Numbered from the stretch's first letter, positions 47,734-57,262 are shown. The stretch: DNA of 64,000 nucleotides from JAWKOK01 sp963698255 (GCA_963698255.1 CAVOQD010000023.1:248001-312000); one strand, 5' to 3'. Notes: generated from the sequence alone by a model not told the origin. Numbers and translations: made by a program.

Positions 47734-50003
47734 ATGCGCGCAGTAGGAAGCAGTTTTGCCAGAATCGACGCCCGTGACAAGGTCAGTGGCGTCGCCCAGT
47801 ATGCCGGGGACATCGACCTGCCCGACCAAGCATGGCTGAAGATACGCTTCGCCGGATTTCCCCATGGGCGCATCCTCTCTGTCGACTGCCGGGAGGCCGA
47901 ATCTGCGCCCGGCGTCATCACCATCTTACTAGCCAAAGACGTACCCGTCAACGAGTACGGACTGATCATGCCCGATCAGCCGGTGCTTTGCGGGCCGGGC
48001 AGCACGAAACAGGCCGAAGTCGTGCGCTGGGAGGCCGATCACGTGGCGCTGGTCGTCGCCGAGACCAAGGCGCAGGCCGAAGCCGCCGCGGCCCTGATCC
48101 AGATCGACTACGAGCCGCTGCCCATCGTCACCGATCCGTTCGAAGCCATGGCGCCGGACGCGCCGATCCTGCATCCCAATGCATTCCCCTTTCCCTACGG
48201 CGAACGCGATCTCGGCTCCAACAACATGCTCGAATACCGCCTGATTGACGGCGAAATCGACGCCGGCTTTGAACAGGCCGATGTTCGTTGTCGAGTCCAC
48301 CTACCGGACCCACGCTCAGGAGCACGCCTATCTCCAGCCCGAAGCCGGGCTGGCCTTCACCCATCCTGACGGACGCATCGAGGTGATCTGCGCCGGCCAG
48401 TGGATGCACGAGGAGCGCGAGCAGATCGCCCACGCCCTCGACCTGCCCGACGACCGGATCGTCGTGCGCCATGCCGCCATCGGCGGCGCATTCGGCGGCC
48501 GCGAGGACATCTCGATCCAGATCGCGCTGGCGCTGGCGACGTGGAAGACCGGTCGCCCGGTCAAGACGGTCTGGAGCCGCGAGGAGAGCATCGTCGGCCA
48601 CCACAAGCGCCACCCCTACACCATCAAGACCAAGTGGGGCGCGACCCGCGACGGGCAAGATCGTGGCCGCCCAGGTCGACCTGACCGCCGACGGCGGGGC
48701 CTATGCCTACACCAGCACCAAGGTGCTGGGCAATGCGCTGCTCGCCTGCCTGGGACCCTACGCCATCCCCAACGTCGACGTGACCGGGCGCGTGGTCTAC
48801 ACCAACAACTGCCCCAGCGGGGCCTTTCGCGGCTTCGGCGGCGCACAGGGCCACTTTGCCGCCGAAATGCAGGTCAACAAGCTGGCCGAAGCGCTGGGCA
48901 TGGACCCGGTCGAACTGCGCATGCGCAACGCGCTGCGCGAGGGGTCCAAGCTGCCGACGCGCAGCGCCATGCCGCCCGGCTGCACCATCGTCGAGGTGCT
49001 GGAAGAGGCCGCCAAGCATGGCGGCTGGGAGCAGGCGCAAGGCGAATGGCAGCGGCAACCGGAAGATATCGTGCAGCACGCAGCAGACTCTTCAGGTTCA
49101 GCCCTCACCTCGCTGGACGCCACCCGCAAACGCACGGCCACCGGCATCGGCATCGCGGCCTGTCTCAAAAACGTGGGCTTCAGCCTGGGCTTTCCTGAAT
49201 CCTGCGAGGCCTGGGTCGAGCTACACGGCGGCGCCGAGATCGAGCGGGCCGTGGTTGGCTGCGTGGGCGCGGATGTGGGCCAGGGCGCACACACCGTCTT
49301 CTTGCAGATCGCGGCCGAGACGCTGGGCATCGATCCCGAGCGGATCGAACTGAGCGCCGACAGCAGCGATGTGACCGGCTCCAGCGGCAGCACGTCGGCC
49401 AGCCGCATGACGTTTATGGCCGGCAACGCGATCAAGGGCGCAGCAGAACTCGCACTACAGCATTGGGAAGATGAGGAACGTCCGGCCCGGGTCGACTACG
49501 TCTACCGGCCGCGCGCCACCACCGGCTACAACCGGGAGACCGGCGAAGGCGATCCGAATATCACGTATGGCTATTGCGCTCAGGTGGCCGAGGTGGAGGT
49601 CGATCTGGAGACCGGCCACGTTTTCGTCAAGCGGCTGATCAGCGTCAACGATGTGGGCAAGGCCATCAACCCGCAGCAGATCGAGGGCCAGATCGAGGGA
49701 GCGGTCGCCCAGTCCATGGGCTGGACCCTGCTGGAAAACCTGATCCAGAAGGATGGCCACATCCTGACCCAACAGTTGAGCACCTATCTCGTGCCCGGCG
49801 TCCAGGATGTGGCGGAAGTCATCGAGCCGGTGATTCTCGAAATCCCCGATCCCCAGGGACCGCTGGGCGCACGCGGCATGGGTGAGATGCCCTTCATCCC
49901 CACGGCCCCGGCCATCGGCGCGGCCATCGCCAACGCCACCGGCGTCTGGCTCGATTCGCTGCCCTATACGCCGGAGAAAGTTTGGCAGGCGCTGCAAGAA
50001 TGA
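47734..50003 (+). CDS. Xanthine dehydrogenase-family molybdopterin-binding subunit (frameshifted)
   Basis: The protein has about 755 residues. RIDARDKVSGVAQYAGDI opens the a/b hammerhead domain. AHALDLPDDRIVVRHAAIGGAFGGRED, CPSGAFRGFGGAQG and GCVGADVGQGAHTVF are molybdopterin-site motifs. GPLGARGMGEMP carries the catalytic Glu. Indels lie near 48280 and 48650. Such subunits hydroxylate heterocycles or aldehydes, or oxidise CO, with FAD and 2Fe-2S partner subunits. Neither partner is present, so it is an orphan here or partners lie elsewhere. CO dehydrogenase is unlikely as the AYRCSFR loop is absent. Confidence 0.88.
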
Positions 50004-50072
50004 CAAAACAGAAAACGAGCCAATACAAAGCCTGAAAAACAACCGTCACAACAATGAAGTCGACATCGCCAT

Positions 50073-50411
50073 CTACCGCTTTTTTGTTCTGACGCTGTTT
50101 TTCTGCTTGGTGTATCCCCCAGGCCGCAATTGACGCAGCCGACCAAATCTATGAAGCCGGCGCCCATGGTTCAGGGACTCAACCTTTTGCACCAGATCCT
50201 TGAGCGAACGGCCCAACCGGTCGAGACGCCAGACAACCAACATGTCACCATCTCGCACGAAAGCAAGGGCTTCTTGTAGCCCGGGTCGCTCAGACTTGGC
50301 GCCACTCATCTCGTCCGTGAAGATCTTTTCACATCCTGCTTGCTTGAGCGCATCGATCTGCATGTCGAGGTTCTGCTCTCCGGTGGAGACGCGTGCATAG
50401 CCTATATGCAT
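50073..50411 (-). pseudogene. Degenerate Tn3-type serine resolvase
   Basis: The ATG at 50411 starts MHIGYARVSTGEQ with the nucleophile Ser9; KIFTDEMSGAKSERPGLQEAL and LVVWRLDRLGRSLKDLV complete most of the catalytic domain. After LNHG the frame breaks; GAGFIDL continues briefly in another frame, and the helix-turn-helix DNA-binding domain is absent. It is a remnant, probably of a transposon, at the edge of the accessory region. Confidence 0.8.
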
Positions 50412-50640
50412 GGCGATTTCGGTGAGAGGATAACGGGGGTCATACACCAACAGCGTACCAAAACATGATCTGGCATTCAAGTATCGGGCTGTTGATTGTG
50501 AGATGCCATTCTGGAACAGAGGGCTGTGTAGATATCCGGATGACGATGTTGTCGCAACGGTCTATTCCAAAAACGGTCGTTTTTCAGACACAACAACGGA
50601 GTTTCGGGATGGCGGTCTTGGTTCTAGGGCAATCGCGAGT

Positions 50641-51804
50641 TCACTTAAATAGCGGTTTGAGTACGGCCATGAGATAGTCGTTATCCCATCCAGCCCGTAA
50701 ACGTCGATTCTTGATGCCTAACTTGCTGTCAGTGTTCTGCTTGAGCAGATTGAGAGCGATGTGTCTGAAGATCGCGAAATTTTGGGGGCCATTGCCTTTG
50801 CGGATACGCGAGTCGTCTTCGCGAAATGCAATATCCAAGACCCAATGCAAGGAATTCTCAATGTGCCAGTGTTCTCTGATGTGTTGCAAGATATGGGCCG
50901 CACTCTCCTGATAACTGGCGATGAAGTAGCGGTCCTCAACAGAGTGTTTGTCACCGACACGACGTTCAGAGCGAACCTTGACGAAGGTGGTCAAGTTGCG
51001 CCAGTTGTCAGCGCCTCGAAGGCAGCCAGAGAGGCTTGGATAATCAATGGTCCAGCAGTGTCGAATTTCGATTCGACCATGATTCTTGTCAACGGTGCGG
51101 GCATAATCATAGTCGTAAGCGCTGAAATTACTGTCGGCTAAGTCGTCAAAGAGCAGTCGCACATCGTCATGCAAGTTACTCTGATTGCCCTTGAGAGAGA
51201 GGAGATAATCCCCTTCGCCTTCGATAATCAAGTTGGCAATGGCAGTTTGACAGCCCATGGCATCAATGGTGACGATGCAATTCTGTATGTCCAATGCCCG
51301 CAGGAGTTGAGGAATTGCTGTGATTTCGTTCGACTTCTCATCGACTTTCCGTTGGCCAAGGACCAGTCGGTTCGTCGTCGCCCATGCGCTGACCATATGA
51401 ATGGCCGCTTTGGCTTCCTCCTTGGCGTAGGAGTGGCGCAAGGCCTTGCCATCAAGCGCTATCACCTCTCTGGAGATGTTTTGGCGCAGAGCAGACATCC
51501 ACTGCATGAAGCAGTGCTGAAACTGCTCCGGATTCAAGGCTTCAAAGACTCGCCAGAAGGTGTCATGAGATGGAATGCCATTCGGCAACTCGAGAAAGCT
51601 CGCCAACCATTCGGCTTTTGCATCACCGAATTCGGCTATCGCTTCATAATCATCGGCTCCACATATCACTGCACAGATCCCGATGACCAAGATGTCCGTG
51701 AACTTATGATAGCGCAACGTCCCCTTTCTCGGATCCGTCATCTGCGTAAAATATCTGGCGATGGCTGGTGGTTCTGCGGGCAGTTCGGTTACTTTGACGA
51801 CCAT
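50641..51804 (-). CDS. ISAs1-family transposase
   Basis: The ATG at 51804 follows GGAGGAGGCCC; 387 residues. The N-terminal domain (YFTQMTDPRKGTLRYHKFTD, ILVIGICAVICGADDY, PSHDTFWRVFEAL) and DDE residues (IALDGKALR, VTIDAMGCQ, HWHIENSLHWVLDIAFREDD) are typical of ISAs1. The frame is intact. I could not find convincing terminal inverted repeats, so element ends are not assigned. Confidence 0.93.
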   Translation of the reverse strand: MVVKVTELPAEPPAIARYFTQMTDPRKGTLRYHKFTDILVIGICAVICGADDYEAIAEFGDAKAEWLASFLELPNGIPSHDTFWRVFEALNPEQFQHCFMQWMSALRQNISREVIALDGKALRHSYAKEEAKAAIHMVSAWATTNRLVLGQRKVDEKSNEITAIPQLLRALDIQNCIVTIDAMGCQTAIANLIIEGEGDYLLSLKGNQSNLHDDVRLLFDDLADSNFSAYDYDYARTVDKNHGRIEIRHCWTIDYPSLSGCLRGADNWRNLTTFVKVRSERRVGDKHSVEDRYFIASYQESAAHILQHIREHWHIENSLHWVLDIAFREDDSRIRKGNGPQNFAIFRHIALNLLKQNTDSKLGIKNRRLRAGWDNDYLMAVLKPLFK

Positions 51805-51860
51805 TTTGGGCCTCCTCCTAGCTTTTTCGCTAGCGTAGACCCTTGAACGTTGAGGGACGG

Positions 51861-51888
51861 TTACAAATATCGTCAATTTCGCTATAAT
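51861..51888 (+). promoter_or_regulatory. Sigma70-type promoter upstream of the transketolase genes
   Basis: TTACAA, 16 bases, TATAAT. The expected start near 51895 lies about 67 bp before the transketolase ATG. It lies just outside the ISAs1 gene and may belong to the IS end. Confidence 0.45.
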
Positions 51889-51961
51889 GTGACGATAATC
51901 CGAAATTCTGGACAATATTGACGTCGACAATGAAGTTGTCGGACCGCGATAGGATGCAATA

Positions 51962-52638
51962 ATGGCCACAAACAAGGATCAACTTGCGAATCTGATGAAT
52001 CTTACGTCAGGCGACAAAAAACACGATCCCAGCGCATACTCTACTCTGGGCGTCCTAACCGTTCTTTACGATCGCATTCTGAACTATCGATGCCGTCCAA
52101 TCCACGGAGCGAGGACCGCGATCGATTCATTATGAGCAAAGGGCATGGGCCTTTGGTGCTCTACGCCATACTTGCTCAGAAGGGATTCTTTCCAGCGAGT
52201 GAGCTGAGAAAATTTCTGGAATGGGACGGAATCCTTGGAGGACACCCGGATCGAAAACGTGTACCGGGAGTCGAAGCCTCAACCGGATCACTTGGGCATG
52301 GCTTTCCGATGGCCATCGGCGTGGCCCTGGGACTCAAGGCCAAGCGGATCGATCGCCGAGTCTATGTCCTGATCGGAGACGGGGAGACGAACGAAGGCTC
52401 CGTCTGGGAGGCGGTTCTGCTGGCGGGGAACTTGGGTCTTTCCAATCTGACAGCGATTCTGATTGATAACCGCTCAAGTTCGAGAGATCTGGGAGATATC
52501 CCGGCGAAGTTCAAGGCCTTCGGTTGGGAAGCAAAAACCGTCGATGGGCGGGATGAAGACGCCATCGAAAACGCTCTGTCGTCTCCAGCGCCTGATCGGC
52601 CCAGTCTGGTAGTTGCGGAGGTACTGACCAATGCCTGA
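51962..52638 (+). CDS. Transketolase, N-terminal (TPP-binding) subunit (frameshifted)
   Basis: The ATG at 51962 begins MATNKDQLANLMNLTSGDKK and continues through STLGVLTVLYDRILNYR. An indel near 52088 shifts to SEDRDRFIMSKGHGPLVLYA. The TPP motif IGDGETNEGSVWEA and GSLGHGFPMAIGVALG are clear. Split N/C transketolase pairs are common in bacteria and archaea. It transfers a two-carbon unit between sugar phosphates or serves a specialised sugar pathway. Confidence 0.88.
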
Positions 52639-53539
52639 TACCATGCGCAATCGAATGGATGTAGTCGTAAGCGATCTGATCGAAACGGATTTGAACACCG
52701 CCCTCGTCCTGGCCGATATCGGCAAAGCCAATTTTCTGGATGCCTTCAAGAATTTTCCCGAACGAGTTATCAATGTCGGAATCATGGAGCAGACGGCAGT
52801 CAGTCTCGCCGCAGGGCTCGCCCTGGAGGGTTTTCATCCCTTTATTCATTCCATTACCCCCTTCGTGACGGAACGGCCCTTCGAGCAGATCAAAGACGAC
52901 TTCTGTTACCAGGGATTGGGGGGGACATTTATCAGTATCGGCGCCTCCTACGATTATGGAACAGATGGCATGACACACCATGGTCCGGCCGATGTTCCCA
53001 TCCTCAAGACACTGCCGAGAATGCAGGTATGTGTACCTGGCACTCCGGATGAGTTTGAGACCCTGCTTCGCCAGACCTACAACAACGGCGCGCCCACTTA
53101 TATTCGCACCAGCACCCAGCAGAACAACAACAGCCGGCCTGTCAGCTTTGGCAAGCTACATCTCGAACAGGAGGGCAGTGACGGAGTTGTCGTAGCCGTG
53201 GGGCCGATGTTGGAACGGACGCTTGCAGCGGTTGAAGGGTTGGACCTGACTGTGCTCTACGCTACGACAGTCGTTCCATTTGACGAGGAAACTTTGAGGG
53301 ATGCTGTTGCCAAAGCCTCAGCCAAAGTGATGTTAGTGGAGCCATACTATGAAGGGGGACTTGTACAGAATATTGCAGGAGCTCTTCAGGCAATCCCGAC
53401 CCGGATCAAAGCGATCGGTGTACCACGCCGAGTCTTGGAACGATACGGGCCACCTGAGCGCCACGACAAAGAACTTGGTCTTACAACAGAGGGGATCCAC
53501 ACGCAGATCACCAGTTTTCTTCGAACCGACGGTCCATAA
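52631..53539 (+). CDS. Transketolase, C-terminal subunit
   Basis: The 302-residue partner overlaps the N-terminal subunit gene by 8 bp. Landmarks: the pyrimidine-domain VLADIGKANF, NVGIMEQTAVSLAAGLALEG with the catalytic Glu, HSITPFVTERPFEQIKDDFC, MTHHGPADVPILKTLP, and the C-terminal VLYATTVVPFDEETL domain. The N-terminal >50 residues are slightly shorter than in usual 310-residue forms. The pair lies between two mobile-element regions, so it may be imported. Confidence 0.9.
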   Translation: MPDTMRNRMDVVVSDLIETDLNTALVLADIGKANFLDAFKNFPERVINVGIMEQTAVSLAAGLALEGFHPFIHSITPFVTERPFEQIKDDFCYQGLGGTFISIGASYDYGTDGMTHHGPADVPILKTLPRMQVCVPGTPDEFETLLRQTYNNGAPTYIRTSTQQNNNSRPVSFGKLHLEQEGSDGVVVAVGPMLERTLAAVEGLDLTVLYATTVVPFDEETLRDAVAKASAKVMLVEPYYEGGLVQNIAGALQAIPTRIKAIGVPRRVLERYGPPERHDKELGLTTEGIHTQITSFLRTDGP

Positions 53540-53575
53540 TATGTTCAGCCGTGCGACGATCCGAATGCAGGAACG

Positions 53576-53634
53576 CAAAGAAAAAGCCATCGGCGTCTGT
53601 GAGCTAGCCTGGGCACAAAGGGCAGACCGATGGC
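53576..53634 (-). repeat. Stem-loop repeat, copy 1 of 2
   Basis: AAAAAGCCATCGGCGTCTGTG pairs with a downstream CAGACCGATGGC; read on the minus strand it ends in TTTTTC like a terminator, yet no minus-strand gene precedes it. Copy 2 is at 59808-59864. Confidence 0.65.
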
Positions 53635-53714
53635 AGCGTCGAAATATGGCACGCGGGGCGGAGGAGCTATCTCGGATTTCAGTTCTGAAGTCCACCGTTG
53701 AAAGGAGCAGCTAG

Positions 53715-54290
53715 ATGCCAACGAGCACGGCCAATGACGATCTCGTTTACCAAGTCGTGGTGACCCTGAAGGACAGCAAGCCACCCGTCTGGCGACGTTT
53801 CTATGTGCCAAGCTCGTTGACGTTGGCTCAACTTCACGATGCCCTCCAGATCATAATGGGCTGGACGGACTCGCACCTGCACCGATTCATCATCAACGGT
53901 CAGGAGTTCGGTCGACCTGACTATGAAGATCGATTCGAGGACGACGATCCGCTGCGCGACGAACGTCGCATTCACTTGGCCAGACTATTTCCAGTCGTAC
54001 CGGCTGCATTCCTCTACGAGTACGACTACGGCGACGGATGGTTGCATGTGATTGTGGTGGAGTGGACCCTGTCAGCCAGTTCGGACGCCCAGTACCCCTC
54101 TTGTGTTGAGGGTGAGCGCGCCTGCCCGCCCGAGGATGTAGGCGGCATCTTCGGATATGAGGAACTGCTAACCATCCTGGCCGATCCCGAACATGAGGAA
54201 TATGAGAGAATGCGAATGTGGGCCGGGGAGGACTTTAATCCAGAAGCATTTGACATTGAGACTGTCAACCAGGCGTTGAGGCACCTATAG
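53715..54290 (+). CDS. Plasmid pRiA4b ORF-3 family protein
   Basis: The ATG follows AAGGAGCAGCTAG. The 191-residue protein shows the family pattern: VVVTLKDSKPPVWRRFYVPS, LAQLHDALQIIMGWTDSHLH, FIINGQEFG, FLYEYDYGDGWLHVIVVE, CVEGERACPPEDVGGIFGYE. The family is common on plasmids and near insertion sequences; its function is unknown. Confidence 0.92.
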   Translation: MPTSTANDDLVYQVVVTLKDSKPPVWRRFYVPSSLTLAQLHDALQIIMGWTDSHLHRFIINGQEFGRPDYEDRFEDDDPLRDERRIHLARLFPVVPAAFLYEYDYGDGWLHVIVVEWTLSASSDAQYPSCVEGERACPPEDVGGIFGYEELLTILADPEHEEYERMRMWAGEDFNPEAFDIETVNQALRHL

Positions 54291-54373
54291 GCGACGACAG
54301 AAATGCATCGCTTTTGTGCAGTGCTTTTTGACTGCCATCAGCAGGTTCGATGACCAAGAATAGCGTCTGAAAC

Positions 54374-54461
54374 TGACGGGGTTTCAGCTATTGAGGCGTG
54401 CCTGCGAAGCGTGTAGGGTTTGCGGGCGCTGTGTTGAATATCTTCAATAGCGGCCCCGTCA
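54374..54461 (+). ncRNA. Candidate structured RNA
   Basis: Two nested perfect helices, TGACGGGG/CCCCGTCA (54374-54381 with 54454-54461) and GCTATTGA/TCAATAGC (54387-54394 with 54444-54451), are separated by a small asymmetric loop and enclose about 49 bases. The surrounding 410 bp gap (54291-54700) has no convincing gene. It could also be a transposon end or attachment site. The strand is uncertain. Confidence 0.35.
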
Positions 54462-54665
54462 AGCCATCGGCCCCGGCAAAGCGCAAGCAGGCGGAATCGT
54501 TGATCCCATGGAAAGGAAGCCATCGGGGAAAGCATCGACGATAGATTCCGACTTGTCACGAAGTGAGAACGAAAGACGGTTTTGCCGGGATCGGAGTCTC
54601 TACATCCCGGCCCAGCCCAAAGACCCAACACAGACGGCCCGCGCTGCCCATAACGAAGAGGAAAG

Positions 54666-54682
54666 GGGTGTACAATACACCC
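54666..54682. promoter_or_regulatory. Operator-like palindrome before the RHH gene
   Basis: GGGTGTA-CAA-TACACCC is a perfect 7+7 bp palindrome 18 bp before the ATG of a ribbon-helix-helix protein. Such proteins commonly bind sites like this and repress their own gene. Confidence 0.45.
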
Positions 54683-54700
54683 TGCAGAAAGGATCGAACC

Positions 54701-54895
54701 ATGGCCACAAAGCGCGGTAGACGGCAAAATCGAGACGATAGTCCACGAACAGAGCGGGTGCAGATCCGGCTGTATCCCGATGATTTGGCCCGGATTGACG
54801 CGCTTGTTGTTGCAGGCTATGGCACGAACAGAAGCAAGGTCATCCGGCGCTCCATTGCAGAAACGCACAAATGGACAATTGAGGCGAAGAGGTGA
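54701..54895 (+). CDS. Ribbon-helix-helix (CopG-like) DNA-binding protein
   Basis: The ATG follows AAAGGATCG. The 64-residue protein has a basic N-terminus, then the strand RVQIRLYPDDLARIDALV, and the turn/helix VAGYGTNRSKVIRRSIAETH, typical of RHH regulators or antitoxins. It ends 4 bp before a membrane pentapeptide-repeat protein, so the two are probably co-transcribed; a toxin-antitoxin relation is possible but not shown. Confidence 0.78.
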   Translation: MATKRGRRQNRDDSPRTERVQIRLYPDDLARIDALVVAGYGTNRSKVIRRSIAETHKWTIEAKR

Positions 54896-54899
54896 GGCT

Positions 54900-55742
54900 A
54901 TGCGGCGACTGATGCAGATCGCGGGTTGGACACTAATAATCGCGCTTGCGATAGGAATAGCCGTGTTTCTAATAGTTAACCGTTTTGAGCCGTGGACTGG
55001 TTTTAGTGCGTATGACGTCCCTTCATGGGACTACCAACGGGGCAAAACGCTATGGGACTGGCTGTCTCTTCTAATCATACCTATCGTTCTGTTAATTGGC
55101 GGTTATTTTCTCAATAGATCTGAACGTAAACGGGATCGGGATATAGCAGAGCAGCGGACAAAGGAAGATCGAAGAATAGCAGAGGAACGAACACAAGAAG
55201 GGGGCTTGCAAACCTATCTCAACCAGATATCAACGCTACTGATCGACAAACATCTGAATGATGTCGATGAGAATGGAATAAGAATCGGTTCCTCTCCAGC
55301 GTCGAGAAACGTAGCTAGAGTTTTGACACTGACAATACTGCGAAGGTTGAACCCCGAACGCAAAGGAACGGTGTTGAAATTCTTGTACGAAGCTGGCCTT
55401 ATTACGAAAGACCCCGACTCTGGAAACGATTTTTGTATCGTTCATTTGCGGAGTGCCGACCTGGTCGATGCCAACCTTCACCATGCCAACCTTCACCATG
55501 CCATCCTGGACGGTGCCAACCTGCGCTTTGCCAGCCTGCGCTTTGCCAGCCTGCGCTTTGCCCACCTGAGCAATGCCGACCTAAGCAATGCCGACCTGGT
55601 CGATGCCCTCGTGCGCGGTGCCAGATACAATGACAAAACAACCTGGCCAGATGGCTTTGACTACGAAAAAGCCGGCGCGATTCACATCGACTTAGTTGGT
55701 GACCAGCTCACAATAGACGAAGACGGCGACAAAGCGTGGTAG
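54900..55742 (+). CDS. Membrane protein with coiled coil and pentapeptide repeats
   Basis: The ATG at 54900 follows GAGGTGAG. The 280-residue protein has two membrane helices (about 8-27 and 53-71), a charged coiled coil (RKRDRDIAEQRTKEDRRIA), a helical domain, and 12 or so pentapeptide units (ADLVDANLHHANLHHAIL, SNADLSNADL) at about 180-240. The DNA has visible 15 bp tandem repeats there. The tail is acidic. Similar proteins occur in many Chloroflexota and cyanobacteria; function unknown. Confidence 0.8.
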   Translation: MRRLMQIAGWTLIIALAIGIAVFLIVNRFEPWTGFSAYDVPSWDYQRGKTLWDWLSLLIIPIVLLIGGYFLNRSERKRDRDIAEQRTKEDRRIAEERTQEGGLQTYLNQISTLLIDKHLNDVDENGIRIGSSPASRNVARVLTLTILRRLNPERKGTVLKFLYEAGLITKDPDSGNDFCIVHLRSADLVDANLHHANLHHAILDGANLRFASLRFASLRFAHLSNADLSNADLVDALVRGARYNDKTTWPDGFDYEKAGAIHIDLVGDQLTIDEDGDKAW

Positions 55743-55878
55743 CGGCTGAAAATTGTTAGTGATGCCAAGCCGATATGTCGAAGCGGCGATGATTGCCAAT
55801 GAGCGTGTGAGATTGTAGAGTTTCGCTATATGGTACAATCAAGAGAGGGGACCGGTTGAGAAGCCCCCTCTCCTCCGA

Positions 55879-56037
55879 CTAGAATAATCGCTCGATCATA
55901 GCGTTCATAGCCACTACAACTGTGATTGGAATCGACGTAACGAACACGAGTATCAATGTGTTTTTGGCACTAAATTCAAGTGTGAAACCCTTGACTTCTA
56001 CCTTGAGATCGAGCTTGGTTGAATCTTTTTCTCGCAT
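55879..56037 (-). CDS. Small single-helix membrane protein (52 aa)
   Basis: The ATG at 56037 follows GGAAGGATT at good spacing. The 52 residues have a charged N-terminal half (MREKDSTKLDLKVEVKGF) and one membrane helix (TLILVFVTSIPITVVVAM), ending MIERLF. A GC-rich hairpin (GAGAGGGG ... CCCCTCTC) follows the stop on the same strand and may be its terminator. No family is recognised. Confidence 0.6.
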   Translation of the reverse strand: MREKDSTKLDLKVEVKGFTLEFSAKNTLILVFVTSIPITVVVAMNAMIERLF

Positions 56038-56710
56038 GTTTATAATCCTTCCACACTGATTCTGGTTACACAGAAATCAGTGAACTGATAAGCTTTGATT
56101 AGATTGAAAGAGTCGAGTATCCGGCCTGCCAAGCTGATGCTCGACTCTTTCATTGGTCCCAATACAGAAACAAAAAACGCCAGACTTACGGTTGTCCCGT
56201 ATGCCTAGCGCAATGATCGCAACTTGCTCTTCGATTGCAGCCAGGCATATTACGCAGTAGCCTGGCCTACTCGTATACCTAGCGCTCTCGTGAGCACTTA
56301 TGATCGCGACCTGTAGGCCGCTGGTTGTAATGGATCTGAACGACTAAGACTAGCTAAAGTTTGACACTCGCCTTTGTTGCCTGCCAGGGGCAATCTTTTA
56401 GGCGAGCCACAGCGAACGCACGCTGCCAGCTCAACAAAATTTAGTTTCGGGCTGTCGCACCCGTAGACGCCATGAGATAGACGTTCATGGATCTCGCACC
56501 ACAAGGAAAATTGTTCCGAATACCACTCTCCACACGCACAGTTTGCGCATTGGAGATGGTAACGTCTGGAACTACTGAACTAGGGGTGCACGAGATATCA
56601 ACAGTATATCAGACATCTGTTCTGATGTCTAGAGTTGATTAACCGACTAGACGCGATTTTTTTGTTGAATTCGGAATTTCGTTTGGGACAGTAGCGAAGC
56701 TTGTCGCCCC

Positions 56711-56898
56711 GGCTGGTACGACTGCACTTAATCGTGGTAACGAATCGAGGCCGAAATTTCGACCCAAACCCGAGCTTTATGTTTAGCAAACGGGCCGATA
56801 TCGGTGTTTTTTCAACCGGAAACGCTTGATTTTGGCGATTATGTTAACTCCGGATCGGCAGATTGCGCCGACCACGATTAAGTGCGGTGGTACCCCCC
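56711..56898. repeat. Inverted-repeat pair, possible solo transposon remnant
   Basis: GGTACGACTGCACTTAATCG at the left and its near complement at the right (24 of 28 bases match) flank about 130 bp of non-coding sequence. TGTCG occurs further out at both ends in inverted orientation. No target duplication was found. Confidence 0.5.
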
Positions 56899-57038
56899 GG
56901 CTCCCCCGACACCATAATCTAGTGATTATGAAAGCGTACCGAAGCACGCACCGGGGCGACAATGGGCATTCGGTGCACCAGGCCGATCCCCTCGGGTAGC
57001 CGATCTCCGGTGCCCCAGAATGTGTCCTTCAATCAACC

Positions 57039-57171
57039 CAGGGCTTCTCAAAAGTCCGCAATCTGGCAGCGAAGTCGTCATGGCCTGCAGCGCCTCCAGA
57101 GAAGGGCATGCGTGCTTCAACCGAGTTTAGGCCGCGATTCAGCCCGGAATAGCGACTTTTGAGAAGCCCTG
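57039..57171. mobile_element. MITE with 9 bp target-site duplication
   Basis: The 133 bp element has perfect 18 bp terminal inverted repeats, CAGGGCTTCTCAAAAGTC, and is flanked by direct repeats CAATCAACC at 57030-57038 and 57172-57180. It has no coding capacity and must be moved by a transposase elsewhere. Confidence 0.85.
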
Positions 57172-57262
57172 CAATCAACCGTATACCTCTTGACGGATTC
57201 ACCGCATCGATCCATAATCGGCAATACAGCATACATTAGATGCCAATAGCAAGTGGGACAAT

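Larger units (their letters stand above)
56038..57262. other. Gene-free accessory stretch
   Basis: About 1.2 kb without a convincing gene. It holds a hairpin at 56105-56152 (arms TGAAAGAGTCGAG), an inverted-repeat pair at 56711-56898, a small palindrome CATAATCTAGTGATTATG at 56913-56930, and a 133 bp MITE at 57039-57171. Base composition is lower in GC than the left half of the window. Confidence 0.6.

Noticed and set aside
47734..50003. Aerobic CO dehydrogenase large subunit
   Set aside because: The active-site loop with the AYRCSFR cysteine is not visible; the sequence is better called a general molybdopterin hydroxylase subunit.
50500..51900. Terminal inverted repeats of the ISAs1 element
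   Set aside because: Comparison of both flanks gave only short, unconvincing matches, so no element ends were assigned.
54338..54868. Minus-strand frame of 176 codons
   Set aside because: It runs antisense across the RHH gene and the structured gap, with no ribosome site or family pattern.
55470..55610. 15 bp tandem repeats
   Set aside because: They encode the pentapeptide solenoid of the membrane protein, so the repeat is explained by the protein.
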